A DNA stretch of 64,000 nt from Volvox africanus (taxonomy: Eukaryota > Chlorophyta > Chlorophyceae > Chlamydomonadales > Volvocaceae). This document shows positions 11,454 to 21,699 of this stretch, piece after piece. Position numbers and translations under genes: made by a program. The notes under the pieces were generated by a model, which ran no database searches, was not told the DNA's origin, and worked only from the letters and a program-made list of their open reading frames with translations. The DNA lies in assembly GCA_030268105.1 (NCBI GenBank), contig BSDZ01000080.1, positions 620,001 to 684,000 on the forward strand, in the 5' to 3' direction. Numbering within the stretch: the stretch's first letter is position 1; each line of letters starts with the position of its first letter.

Positions 11454-11897
11454 GGAGCATGAATAGAAGCCGACTTCTATCGCAAAGGCAAGAGTACAAA
11501 ACGATTCGGTGATTCTACCGACAGTACTCTTGAGAAGATTCAGTAAACTCAGCAAGTACTTGCCCAGCTGAGTCCTGATCTCCGTAGTTTGGGCAATGAG
11601 AGTCGCCAAATGGTCCGGACGAAAGCCGGTCTCAGTCGCCGTGGCAAGCAATGCCGGTGCACTGAGATTACCTGCGACTCAGGGCGTACACTTACACAAC
11701 AAGTGCAGCAATCTAAGCAAAAGCATTTAAACAATTACAAACCGGAAGTAGCGGCGTCCAACACGGCATGGCCTAGGTCTTCGGCGAAAGTATCTAGCGG
11801 TCCTCGTGGTTCGTCGCTGGAACTTGCCATAGAAAGAACCTACTTCCGATTAGACAAAGAGAGACAGTTAGGCAACGAACCTGTCTCTATACCAATT
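11454..11897 (-). other. A1 leader with PBS and conserved leader ORF
   Basis: The leader lies between the 5' LTR and the gag ATG. Next to the LTR is a primer-binding site reading TGGTATAGAGAC on the minus strand (TGGTATCGAGAC in A2, B and T). It also carries the leader ORF starting MLATATETGF that is conserved in every A copy, and a short ATG exon upstream (see the gag exon 1 entry at 14430-14517). A 22-bp loss just before the gag ATG joins the leader frame to the gag frame in this copy only. Confidence 0.75.
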
Positions 11898-12532
11898 TGT
11901 TGTACCTCTCCTTCGTGTTTGCTCATAAGTATCTGCGCGTCTGAAGGCTTTCGACACCGATGCGCGAGCACTTGCAAGTACAGCAAGACAAGCGCGAGCA
12001 AACAGAGACAGCGGAAGACTTCAAGACAGGAAGAGATATAACTTACAGTCTTACAGATCGAAGCGGTGCAATGGACGTAATCGCCGTCAGCGCCGGAAGC
12101 AAGCAATCATCACGCGGCGGTGGATAGCGAAGTTTAGGCTTAGCTCGGGCTAAGCAGAATAGCGTATAGTAATAATAATGTAGAACACACGAGTGTTCTC
12201 CGGTATCGAATGTCTTGTCTTGCTTAGCCGTCCTCGCATCTGTTATACTCGCAGCATCACAATGTCGTACGATTCACACTAGGAGGCCAATCCTAAGTGT
12301 GACAACCCTACTGCGTATAGGCAATGTCCAAGCATAACAACGTATAAGCCTTTCCGGCATTCACATGATGCAAGGGTCCGAATAACGATATTCGGTTGCA
12401 AGGCATGCATTGCGACGAGTGCGGTGCTCTCAACGTGTGCTGTAATGAAGTAATATTATGTCAAATAATATTACTTATTGTTTCATAGCACGAGCATAAT
12501 GCGCACTTCAATGATTCGGTATTTCATGCATG
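11898..12532 (-). repeat. A1 5' LTR, truncated at its U3 end
   Basis: The inner edge starts with TGTTGTACC next to the PBS. It matches the A2 LTRs (824 bp) for about 635 bp and then breaks off at GCATGC, where plus-strand A3 pol sequence begins. The terminal dinucleotide and target duplication on this side are missing, so a rearrangement rather than an insertion ended it. Confidence 0.88.
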
Positions 12533-12979
12533 CAATTGCGTTCCTTGGCCGACGGATCCCGAAAACTCTTACCCCGCTGGATTGGCCCGTATCCTGTCGT
12601 GCGCATGGTTGGGAATGTGGCTGTGGAGCTTGCATTGCCCGCTGATATGACCATTCACCCCACGTTTCACGTATCGCTTGTCCGTCCTTATCGCGGTACG
12701 GAACCCGTCCCTGAGCCTGCTAATGCCCCCGCAGCGATAGAACCAGTTCCCGAGACCTGGATCGCTGGTAAACAGAAGTTTTACAATGTGGAGCGGGTGT
12801 TAGATTATCGCGCGCGTCGTGTGGGCCGACACCGATGTAAGCGGACAGTACACGAGTATTTGGTCAAGTGGACAGGGTATACCAGCGAGCACAACTCATG
12901 GGAACCGGCACGCAACTTCTCACAGGACATGAAGCCCCTGCTCGAAGAAGCCCGCAAACGTGCCACGCAAGCCCAATGA
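12533..12979 (+). pseudogene. A3 pol 3' fragment (GPY/F region and chromodomain)
   Basis: This is plus-strand family A pol starting abruptly in the GPY/F region (RSLADGSRKLLPRW, then GPYPVVRM) and running through the chromodomain core (EYLVKWTGYTSEHNSWEP) to its stop at 12977-12979. Everything upstream of A3 is missing. The fragment abuts the broken LTR of A1 head to head at 12532. A PPT (GGGAGGGGGGATAAT) and the 3' LTR follow at 13039. Confidence 0.92.
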
Positions 12980-13038
12980 CCCCTGCAGTCGATGCTGTGT
13001 GAAGCAGCGAGGACGCTGCATACGGGAGGGGGGATAAT

Positions 13039-13538
13039 TGTTGTGCTACGGTTCGTTTCCCGCCGATGCGTAGGTCGATGTGATCCTACAAGGCGAAGTG
13101 TTATCTTGATGAATGCATGAATGACTATTGCATATGAATGAATCTGCATGATATAAATGTATTCGTGTACATTTATATATGCATTTGGCATGATATCATT
13201 ATCCATCGTGACATCGCATCATGGCAAATCCGCCTAGCATGCATGAAATACCGAATCATTGAAGTGCGCATTATGCTCGTGCTATGAAACAATAAGTAAT
13301 ATTATCTGATATAATATTACTACATTACAGCACACGTTGAGAGCGCCGCACTCGTCGCAATGCATGCCTTGCAACCGAATATCGTTATTCGGACCCTTGC
13401 ATCATGCAAATGCCGGAAAGGCTTATATGTTGTTATACATGGACATTGCCTATACACAGTAGGGTTGTCACACTCAGGATCGGCCTCCTAGTGTGAATCA
13501 TACGGCATTGCGATGCTACAAGTATAACAGATGCGAGG
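13039..13538 (+). repeat. A3 3' LTR, left part
   Basis: Starts TGTTGTGCTACGG directly after the PPT. It is interrupted after CGAGG (13534-13538) by element A2. The LTR resumes at 20916. Confidence 0.93.
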
Positions 13539-14362
13539 TGTTGTGCTACGGTTAGTTTTCCGCCGATGCGTAGGTCGATGTGATCCTACAAGGCGAAGTG
13601 CTATTGTGATGAACACATTGCATATGAATGAATCTGCATGATATAAATGTATTCGTGTACATTTATATATGCATGTGGCATGTTGTCATTACCCATCGCG
13701 ATATCGCACCATGGCAAATCCGCCTAGCATGCATGAAAGCCCGAAGCATTGAAGTGCGCATTATGCTCGTGCTACGAAACGATAAGTAATATTATCTGAT
13801 ATAATATTACTTCATTACAGCACACGTTGAGAGCGCCGCACTCATCGCGATACATGCCCTGCAACCGGATATCGTTATCCGGACCCTTGCATCATGCGAA
13901 TGCCGGAAAGGCTTATACGTTGTTATGCGTAGACATCGCCTATACGCAGTAGGATTGTCACATCTAGGATCGGCCTCCTAATGTGAATCGTACAGCATTG
14001 CGATACTGCGAGTATAACAGATGCGAGGACGGCTAAGCAAGACAAGACATTCGATACCGGAGAACACTCGTGTGTTCTATATTACTATTGCTATACGCTA
14101 TTCTACTTAGCCCGAGCTAAGCCTGAACTTCGCTAATCACCGCCGTGTGATGATTGCTTGCTTCCGGCGCTGACGGCGATTTCGTCCATTGCATCGTTCC
14201 GATCTGTAAGACTGTAAGTTATATCTCTCTTCGTCTTAAAGTCTTCCGCTGTCTCTGTTTGCTCTCGCTTGCCTTGCTGTACTTGCAAGTGCTTGCGCAT
14301 CGGTGTCGAAAGTCTCCCGACGTGCAGATACTTATGAGCAAACGCGAACGAGAGGTACAACA
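13539..14362 (+). repeat. A2 5' LTR
   Basis: 824 bp, TGTTGTGCTACGG...GAGGTACAACA. It contains a conserved inverted repeat near 13785-13812 (GTAATATTAT / ATAATATTAC) shared by all A LTRs in the window. Confidence 0.96.
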
Positions 14363-14365
14363 AAT

Positions 14366-14377
14366 TGGTATCGAGAC
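14366..14377 (+). other. A2 primer-binding site
   Basis: TGGTATCGAGAC follows the 5' LTR after three bases. It is identical to the site in element B. Confidence 0.75.
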
Positions 14378-14429
14378 AGGTTCGTTGCCTAACTGTCTCT
14401 CTTTGTCTAATCGGAAGTAGGCTCTTTCT

Positions 14430-14517
14430 ATGGCGAGTTCCAGCGACGAACCACGAGGACCGCTAGATACTTTTGCCGAAGACCTAGGCCGCGCCGTTTT
14501 GGACGCCGCCGCTTCCG
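14430..14517 (+). CDS. Candidate first exon of family A Gag
   Basis: An ATG 53 bases after the PBS opens 29 codons (MASSSDEPRG...), then a GTTTGTAAT donor in phase 1. A 71-bp intron (14518-14588) ends TCGCAG and joins in phase to a second exon at 14589 that contains the conserved leader ORF (MLAAATETGF..., to 14863). The ATG exon is conserved in A1, T and A5. Element B has an equivalent with the same phase and donor. How exon 2 joins the main gag frame at 14829 is unclear; a further short intron ending CCTAG at 14810 would fit. Read from phases and conservation only. Confidence 0.45.
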
Positions 14518-14828
14518 GTTTGTAATTGTTTAATTGCTTTTACTTAGATTGCTGCACTTGTTGTGTAAGTGTACGCTCTGAGTCGCAGGTAATCTCAGTG
14601 CACCGGCATTGCTTGCTGCAGCGACTGAGACCGGCTTTCGTCCGGACCAGTTGGCGACTCTCATTGCCCAAACTACAGAGATCAGGACTCAGCTGGGCAA
14701 GTACTTGCTGAGTTTACTGAATCTTCTCAAGAGTACTGTCGGTAGGCTCACCGAATCGCTTTGTACTCTTGCCTTTGCGATAGAAGTCGGCTTCTATTAC
14801 GCAAACCTAGGGTATCGTTTCGTGCTCC

Positions 14829-16064
14829 ATGTCCGCGGAACACGACGATACACCGCACACTAGTCTAGGTAGCCAACCCGATTTTGTTGTGGCTGCTAGA
14901 GCACCGGATAGAGGTCTTGAGACTGTTGGCACGTGAGCCACTCAAGAGCCCCTTTTCCTTCAGACCACTGCTCACTTAATTGTGCCACATTCAGCAGTGA
15001 ACACGAATATGGACAACACTGCTGGAACAAGGGTTCTGCCATTACCTCAAGCTCGAGGGCATGATGACATCCCTGAGGTGATGAGATTGTCGATTCCCGT
15101 TCCTAGGCTCAATATTTCGCTGACCGACAAGACACCAGGGCATAGCATAGCCGATGCAACTCGTGCGTACGTGCGTGACGCTAAAAAGTATCTCCAGGCT
15201 GTTCATGGTGGCGATAATGACGGTATCAGGTGTCTCTTCGTTGGTAACACCCTCGAGGGCTCAGCGAAGGACTGGTATCGCAATTGGACTAACGCCCGGG
15301 ACAACTATATTTTTGACGAGTTGGTCGCCGCTTTGCTCGCACGATTCGCTACTAAGGTTCAAGCACGCGATGTGGAAGCTCGTAAGGTTTTGGCAGCCGG
15401 TAGCTACCACATGCGTCGGGATGAGAATGTACCTGCGTACCAGTCACGCTTCGAAGCACTTGTGACTCCCATTGCTGACCTCACTGAATCCGAGCGTGTC
15501 TTTTGGTTTAGGCGAGGCCTGACGAAACTTTTGGCTAAATGGTGCGCTACTGACTTGGTTGGAGCGCAGATCAAGTCGTATGATGCTTTGGTCGCTTTTG
15601 CTAAGGGCACGGAGATACGACTCCTTGCCGGTGAGGAAGAAGTCAAGTCTGCCCCTCGTGCAAATGCCGTGCAAGTGCAGGATCCGCTTGGGAAAGCCGT
15701 AGCTCTTGACCAGGATTTCGGAGCGACCCGCCCCACGCCTACTGCCGCGACGCGATGCAGCAACCGGCAACGCCAGGCGCGCGGGGGCTCTAGCTCGGGT
15801 GTCCGTGGGTCAGGAGGAGCAGGTCCGAGCGCGGACCCGGCTAAAAACAGGAAGCGTGGTGGTGCGCTGTCGACGGCAGCCGCACAGCGTTCCGACCCCA
15901 ATGCGAAGCGGACTCGCACGGACGACACGTATGTGCCAAAATGGAATTGCAATCGTTCCGAATTCGAGCGTCGGAAATTGGCCAACGTTTGTCTACGGTG
16001 TGCCGAGAGCCATTCCACGAAGGATTGCCCGTTACTGCCGCCGTTTGTACCTCAGCCGAAATAG
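14829..16064 (+). pseudogene. A2 gag
   Basis: The gag frame from the ATG at 14829 has a TGA at 14934-14936 (CGA in the T copy) and is then open from 14982 to TAG 16062-16064. The capsid region (VGNTLEGSAKDWY, YQSRFEALVTPIADL) is followed by an Arg/Gly/Ser-rich RNA-binding segment and a zinc knuckle CLRCAESHSTKDC. Pol continues in the same frame after the TAG. Gag function is lost unless translation starts at 14982 or the TGA is bypassed. Confidence 0.9.
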
Positions 16065-19000
16065 GGGCTTGCCCGGGTTCCTGCGGAGGGGGCACCACCT
16101 GGGATTTCTGAACTAGCGCGTGGTCGGTGGTCATCCTTACGGCCAGCCGTTAAGGCATTGTTGCCTTGTATACTTGGACACATCGAGCGAGTCATTGCGC
16201 GACGCATCACGCTTGACGGACGCACGGGACTTCTCTGCTTCGACCCGTTGTGTAATTTGTTTACACCTCACCGTCCCCTGTCGTCTATCGATCTGTCTAA
16301 CCACGTGGTTTTGTTCATCCCCTCATCTCTGCGTGAGATGTCGGAACAGTTGGTCGTTTATAGGAGATGTAGGCGTCAATATCCAGGCACCGCCGCATGT
16401 GTATTACTCCCCGCTTTCTGTCGGCGCAAGGCAGAGGCATCGTTAAGGGGTATGCGGCGTGTCCACCGGTTCAAGCCGGGCACCGTTTTGTTTAATGGTG
16501 TGGATCGGGAGGGTACGCTGGCTCCGTGGCCAGGCACATCCTACTCGGTTGACGTTTGGTACGAAGCTCCTGATGAGGGTGCCGTAGGTTACGGACCCGC
16601 CCTAAGTGCACTAACGTTATCTGCTGGGCAGTCACTCGTAGATAACCGTGTCCCAGTGGTTCAGATCGGTTTGAATGGCCGTACTCTGAAGGCGATTGTT
16701 GACACCGGTGCCAGCGACGACTTCATCTCTGTCGCAGAGGTGAATGCACTGGGGTTGACCCCAGAGTCGTCTGATTGTCCACAGGTTACCCTTGCTGACG
16801 GGGGTAAGCATCCCATCGTGGGCAGGATTACCCTTAGCCTATCGATAGGCCCTTTGCGTGTTGTGACCCGGCCGTACGTGCTGCAGGGCTTAGCAGAGAC
16901 TGCACCGTACATAATGGGGTCGTCGACATTACGGCAGTACCACGCGTGCATCGACATGGAGACCGCAACCCTGCATATGTGCAAGGGTACTCTGTCGATT
17001 AAGGTACCTTTCCTGTCGTTCGAACATGTCACACCAAAGGAGGGCGAAACTGAGGCGGTGCCTATGGTTAATTTCGCTGTGACCGCAATGGCCGCACGAA
17101 TCGAACCAGAGCTAGTCGGGTGTAAGGAGGCCGTCCGTTTGTTACGGAAGGGTGCCCACGGACTGCTTTTAAGGCCGCGGGTGAGCTGTTGTGTCACCAC
17201 CGCGCAGATTTCTGCGGATCCTGAGGTTGAGGCCCTACTGTCGCAATATGAGGACGTCTTTAAAGATATCCCTGGCCTACCACCTATGCGTCCTGTTGAT
17301 CACACAATCCCTCTCATGCCTGGAGCGCAGCCTACGGCCCGGCCAATGTACAGGTTGAGTCCATTGGAGCTGGATGAGGTAAAGCGCCAGGTGACGGATT
17401 TGCTCGCGAAGGGTATGATACACCCCAGCACATCCCCGTATTCTGCACCGATTTTGTTTGTCGGTAAGAAGGATGGGACCTTGCGCATGTGCATTGATTA
17501 CCGGGGGTTAAATGCGAATACGGTGAAAAATCGCTACCCTTTGCCATGCGTTGACGACCTGTTGGATAAGCTGAAGGGCTCGGCTTATTTTTCCTCAATT
17601 GACTTGCAACAGGGCTACAATCAGATTCGCATCGCTGCCTCTGATATCCCGAAAACCGCTTTTCGGACGCCCTTCGGTCACTTTGAGTATACGGTACGTT
17701 TGGTTTGACTAATGCCCTACGCGCGAGGAGCACTTGGAGCATCTTCGGCTCGTGCTCGACGTTATGAGGCGGGAGCAATTGTTTGCTAAACGCGCCAAAT
17801 GCTTTTGGGCGCAGCCTCAGGTGGAATATTTGGGCCACATTGTGTCGGCCACCGGTGTGAAGATGGACCCGCGGAAGGTCGCCGTGGTTCGCGATTGGCC
17901 CGCGCCTCAGAACCTCACGGAGCTGCGTAAGTTCCTTGGCTTGACCAATTATTTCCGAAAGTTCATTGAAAAATATTCCATCATTGCGGCCCCGCTTACT
18001 AACTTAACTTGCAAAGGCGTTTTCGTTTCGCTCGAGTCGTGGACGTCGCAATGCCAGCGGGCATTCGAAGAGCTCAAACGAATCGTTGCCGAAGATGTCA
18101 CCCTTGCATTCCCTGATTACTCGTTGCCATTTCGTGTTGAGGTAGTGTCTGATGCCTCAATATTTGGAAGCGGCGCTGTATTGTTACAGGAAGGGCGACC
18201 GATCGCCTTCACGAGTAAGAAGTTTTCTGGTGCAGAGATTCGCTACACCACCGGGGAACAGGAGCTTCTGGCCGTGCTGCATGCTTTAAAGGAATGGCGC
18301 TGTTACCTCGAGGGACGCCCGTTTACTTTAAAGACTGACCATAAGCCCCTAACGTTTTTGCAAAGCGTTCTGACGTTGAACCGCCGTCAGGCTAGGTGGA
18401 TGGAATACCTAGCTAGGTTCGACTGCACCTGGGAGTATATTTCTGGTAAACTGAATATTGCCGATGCTCTCAGTCGACATCCGTCGCTACACACTGCAAT
18501 TTTGGCAGCACCCGTCGTGTGGCCGCGTAGCGAGGAGGTACCGATCGCGACGGACCTCGCGGAGCGGTTGAAGGTTGCCTACAACGCAGACGCCTGGTTC
18601 GCGGACCCAGCTAATGTAGAAAACCTTCGCAAGCAGAATGGCCTTTGGCTACGGACGGAGGGTGCAGCTACGCAAATCGTCATTCCGAACGACGACACGC
18701 TACGCTACGATATCCTTGCGCGTTCCACGAGGACCCGTTAGCAGGACACCCTGGTAGCAAGCGATTGATCGACTTGGTGCAACGTTCCTTTTGGTGGCCT
18801 CGTTTGGCTAAGGATGCGGCGAACTTCGTCCAGACATGCAGTCTGTGCCAGCGCAATAAGGCTTTGTCCGGTAAGGGCTATGGGTTGTTGCAACCGTTGC
18901 CTGTCCCGGATGCGCCTTGGGAAAATGTTTCCATGGACTTCGTAGTCGCGCTGCCCAAAACTGAGGGGGGATACAATGCGGTGTTCGTAATGGTCGATCG

Positions 19001-20027
19001 TCTGACTAAGATGGTTCACCTAGCACCATGCACATCATCCTGCACGGCTGAGCAAACCGCACGTTTGTTTTTCGATAATGTGGTTCGGTTACACGGGATT
19101 CCCAAAAATGTGATCTCGGACCGTGGTGGACAGTTCACGTCTAAGTTTTGGGAAGCGCTCTGCAAGCTAGTTGGCATGCGCGTCAACCTGAGCACGGCGT
19201 ATCACCCGCAGACTGATGGTCAAACCGAACGCACAAACCGCACGTTGGGTGATATGTTGCGCAATTATGCTGGTCGCACACCACTCGTTTGGGATACGTA
19301 TTTGACTGCGGCAGAATTCGCGCTTAACAATGCTGTTAACCGCTCTACAGGCAAAAGTCTGTTCTTTCTTAACTACGGATTTCATCCCGCGCTACCCGTG
19401 TGGCGTGAGTTGGAAGTGAACGTGCCTGCTGCTAAACTTTTTGCCAAGTCTTTTATGTCCCGAATCACAGACGCGAAGTCGTGTTTGGACGCGGCGCAGC
19501 AACGACCGACGGAATACTATAACAAATCTAAGCAGGATGTGACGTTTTCGGAAGGGCAACTCGTGTTGCTAAGCACCAAGAACTTGCGTTCCTTGGCCGA
19601 CGGATCCCGAAAACTTTTACCCCGCTGGATTGGTCCGTATCCTGTCGTGCGCATGGTTGGGAATGTGGCTGTGGAGCTTGCATTGCCCGCTGACATGACC
19701 ATTCACCCCACGTTTCACGTATCGCTTGTTCGTCCGTATCGTGGTACGGAACCCGTCCCTGAGCCTGCTAACGTCCCCGCAGCGATAGAACCAGTTCCCG
19801 AGACCTGGATCGCTGGTAAACAGAAGTTTTACGATGTGGAGCGGGTGTTAGATTATCGCGCGCGTCGTGTGGGCCGACACCGACGTAAGCGGACAGTACA
19901 CGAGTACTTGGTTAAGTGGACAGGGTATACCGACGAGCACAACTCATGGGAACCGGCACGCAACTTCTCACAGGACATGAAGCCCCTGCTCGAAGAAGCC
20001 CACAAACGTGCCACGCAAGCCCAATGA
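16065..20027 (+). pseudogene. A2 pol, two frame-breaking deletions
   Basis: The frame is open directly after the gag TAG. It holds the Dam-like domain (IPSS at 16317-16328 in place of NPPY), protease DTGAS, and RT up to 17708. Near 17690-17720 a 4-bp and a net 94-bp loss remove the RT segment that contains YLDD and shift frame. The frame resumes at 17734 with the rest of RT and RNase H, then a one-base loss near 18727 (GCGCGTTCC for GCGCGGTTCC) shifts it again. The last frame to 20027 encodes integrase (HHCC, DD35E), GPY/F and chromodomain, all intact. No active RT can be made. Confidence 0.94.
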
Positions 20028-20086
20028 CCCCTGCAGTCGATGCTGTATGATGCAGCGAGGACGCTGCATACGGGAGGGAGGATAAT

Positions 20087-20910
20087 TGTTGTGCAACGGT
20101 TAGTTTTCCGCCGATGCGTAGGTCGATGTGATCCTACAAGGCGAAGTGCTATTGTGATGAACACATTGCATATGAATGAATCTGCATGATATAAATGTAT
20201 TCGTGTACATTTATATATGCATGTGGCATGTTGTCATTACCCATCGCGATATCGCACCATGGCAAATCCGCCTAGCATGCATGAAAGCCCGAAGCATTGA
20301 AGTGCGCATTATGCTCGTGCTACGAAACGATAAGTAATATTATCTGATATAATATTACATCATTACAGCACACGTTGAGCGCGCCGCACTCGTCGCGACA
20401 CATGCCCTGCAACCGGATATCGTTATCCGGACCCTTGCATCATGCGAATGCCGGAAAGGCTTATACGTTGTTATACATGGACATCGCCTATACGCAGTAG
20501 GGTTGTCACACTTAGGATCGGCCTCCTAGTGTGAATCGTACGGCATCGCAATGCTACGAGTATAACAGATGCGAGGACGGCTAAGCAAGACAAGACATTC
20601 GATACCAGAGAACACTCGTGTGTTCTATATTACTATTGCTATACGCTATTCTACTTAGCCCGAGCTAAGCCTGAACTTCGCTAATCACCGCCGCATGATG
20701 ATTGCTTGCTTCCGGCACTGACGGCGATTTCGTCCATTTCATCGTTCCGACCTGTAAGACTGTAAGTAATATCTCTCTTCGTCTTGAAGTCTTCCGCTGT
20801 CTCTGTTTGCTCTCGCTTGCCTTGCTGTACTTGCAAGTGCTCGCGCATCGGTGTCGAAAGTCTCCCGACGTGCAGATACTTATGAGCAAACGCGAACGAG
20901 AGGTACAACA
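20087..20910 (+). repeat. A2 3' LTR
   Basis: 824 bp, preceded by the purine tract ACGGGAGGGAGGATAAT. It ends GAGGTACAACA and is followed by the CGAGG duplication. Confidence 0.96.
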
Positions 20911-21248
20911 CGAGGACGGCTAAGCAAGATAAGATATTCGACACCAGAGAACATTCGTGTGTTCTACATTATTATTGCTATACGCTATTCTGCTTAGCCC
21001 AAGCTAAGCCTAAACTTTGCTATTCACCGCCGCGTGATGATTGCTTGCTTCCGGCGCTGACGGCGATTACGTCCATTGCACCGCTTCGATCTGTAAGACT
21101 GTAAGTTATATCTCTTCTTGTTTGAAGTCTTCTGCTGTCTCTGTTTGCTCACGCTTGCCTTGCTGTACTTGCAAGTGCTCGCGCATTGGTGTCGCCAGCC
21201 TTCAGACGTGCAGATACTGATGAGCAAACACGAAGGAGGGGTACAACA
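20911..21248 (+). repeat. A3 3' LTR, right part (with CGAGG duplication)
   Basis: Begins with the duplicated CGAGG (20911-20915) and continues the interrupted A3 LTR to GGGGTACAACA at 21248. The two parts sum to about 833 bp, close to the 824 bp of A2 LTRs. Family A gag on the minus strand (A5) follows at 21249. Confidence 0.92.
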
Positions 21249-21291
21249 CCACGCTTCCTGCTCTTAGCTGGGTCCGAGCTCGGACCTGCTC
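21249..21291 (-). pseudogene. A5 gag sliver between A3 and element C
   Basis: These 43 bases match the basic region of family A gag on the minus strand and continue at 27736 after element C. The last five bases (TGCTC, 21287-21291) are half of the target duplication of C. Confidence 0.85.
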
Positions 21292-21645
21292 TGTAGGAAA
21301 CTACATTTACCTTAGAGAAATAGGCCCAGATAAAGCGGTAGGCAATCATGCAATAAGCATGATGCCTAACCGAAAACTAACTACGGGTAAACGTCGCAAT
21401 TTGCAAAGAAGATTGCCGTACATCTTGGCTAGGTGAGCCAATATTAAAGTCACCCAGGTGAAGAGCTAAGGCCTGACATTCTAGTATTACACTACTAGTT
21501 GTTCGGAGTTCAAGACTCCGCTGTCACCAATTATTCCCAATAGATGTACAATTTCGCGACGCTAACTTACTTGCGAGCTATCTCTAAATCTACAAAAGCT
21601 ACGCTTCCGCACAAATCTAGTAGTATTCTGAAAAGGACTGCTACA
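21292..21645 (+). repeat. Element C 5' LTR
   Basis: 354 bp, TGTAGGAAAC...GGACTGCTACA with terminal inverted TGTAG/CTACA. It is unrelated in sequence to the LTRs of A and B. Confidence 0.97.
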
Positions 21646-21646
21646 A

Positions 21647-21661
21647 TTGGTAGCGAGGGTC
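21647..21661 (+). other. Element C primer-binding site
   Basis: TTGGTAGCGAGGGTC begins two bases inside the 5' LTR. It differs from the TGGTATCGAGAC of families A and B, so a different tRNA primer is likely. Confidence 0.7.
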
Positions 21662-21699
21662 TGAGCAACGATCCTCCTCAGGTGAGATAAACTTGCGCA

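Larger units (their letters stand above)
1..12532 (-). mobile_element. Family A Ty3/gypsy copy A1, split by element B
   Basis: This minus-strand element runs from a 5' LTR remnant at 11898-12532 through leader, gag and pol to the left window edge, where its 3' LTR is cut off. It is interrupted at 3864/10532 by element B, which duplicated CATTG. Joining 3864 to 10532 restores the gag reading frame seen in copy A2. The copy is dead: it has nonsense codons at 11346-11348, 3573-3575 and 203-205, a one-base insertion near 2221, a deletion of about 51 codons in the gag capsid region near 11060, and a deletion of about 127 codons in the integrase C-terminal half near 411. The 5' LTR is truncated at 12532, where it meets A3. 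Confidence 0.93.
13539..20910 (+). mobile_element. Family A Ty3/gypsy element A2, complete outline, dead coding
   Basis: This 7,372-bp plus-strand element has two 824-bp LTRs and target duplication CGAGG (13534-13538 and 20911-20915), and is inserted in the LTR of A3. By eye the LTRs differ at some two dozen positions, so it is older than B and C. All modules are present (PBS, leader, gag, pol, PPT), but gag has a TGA and pol has an RT deletion and a one-base deletion. It is the best reference for the family A layout here. Confidence 0.96.
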
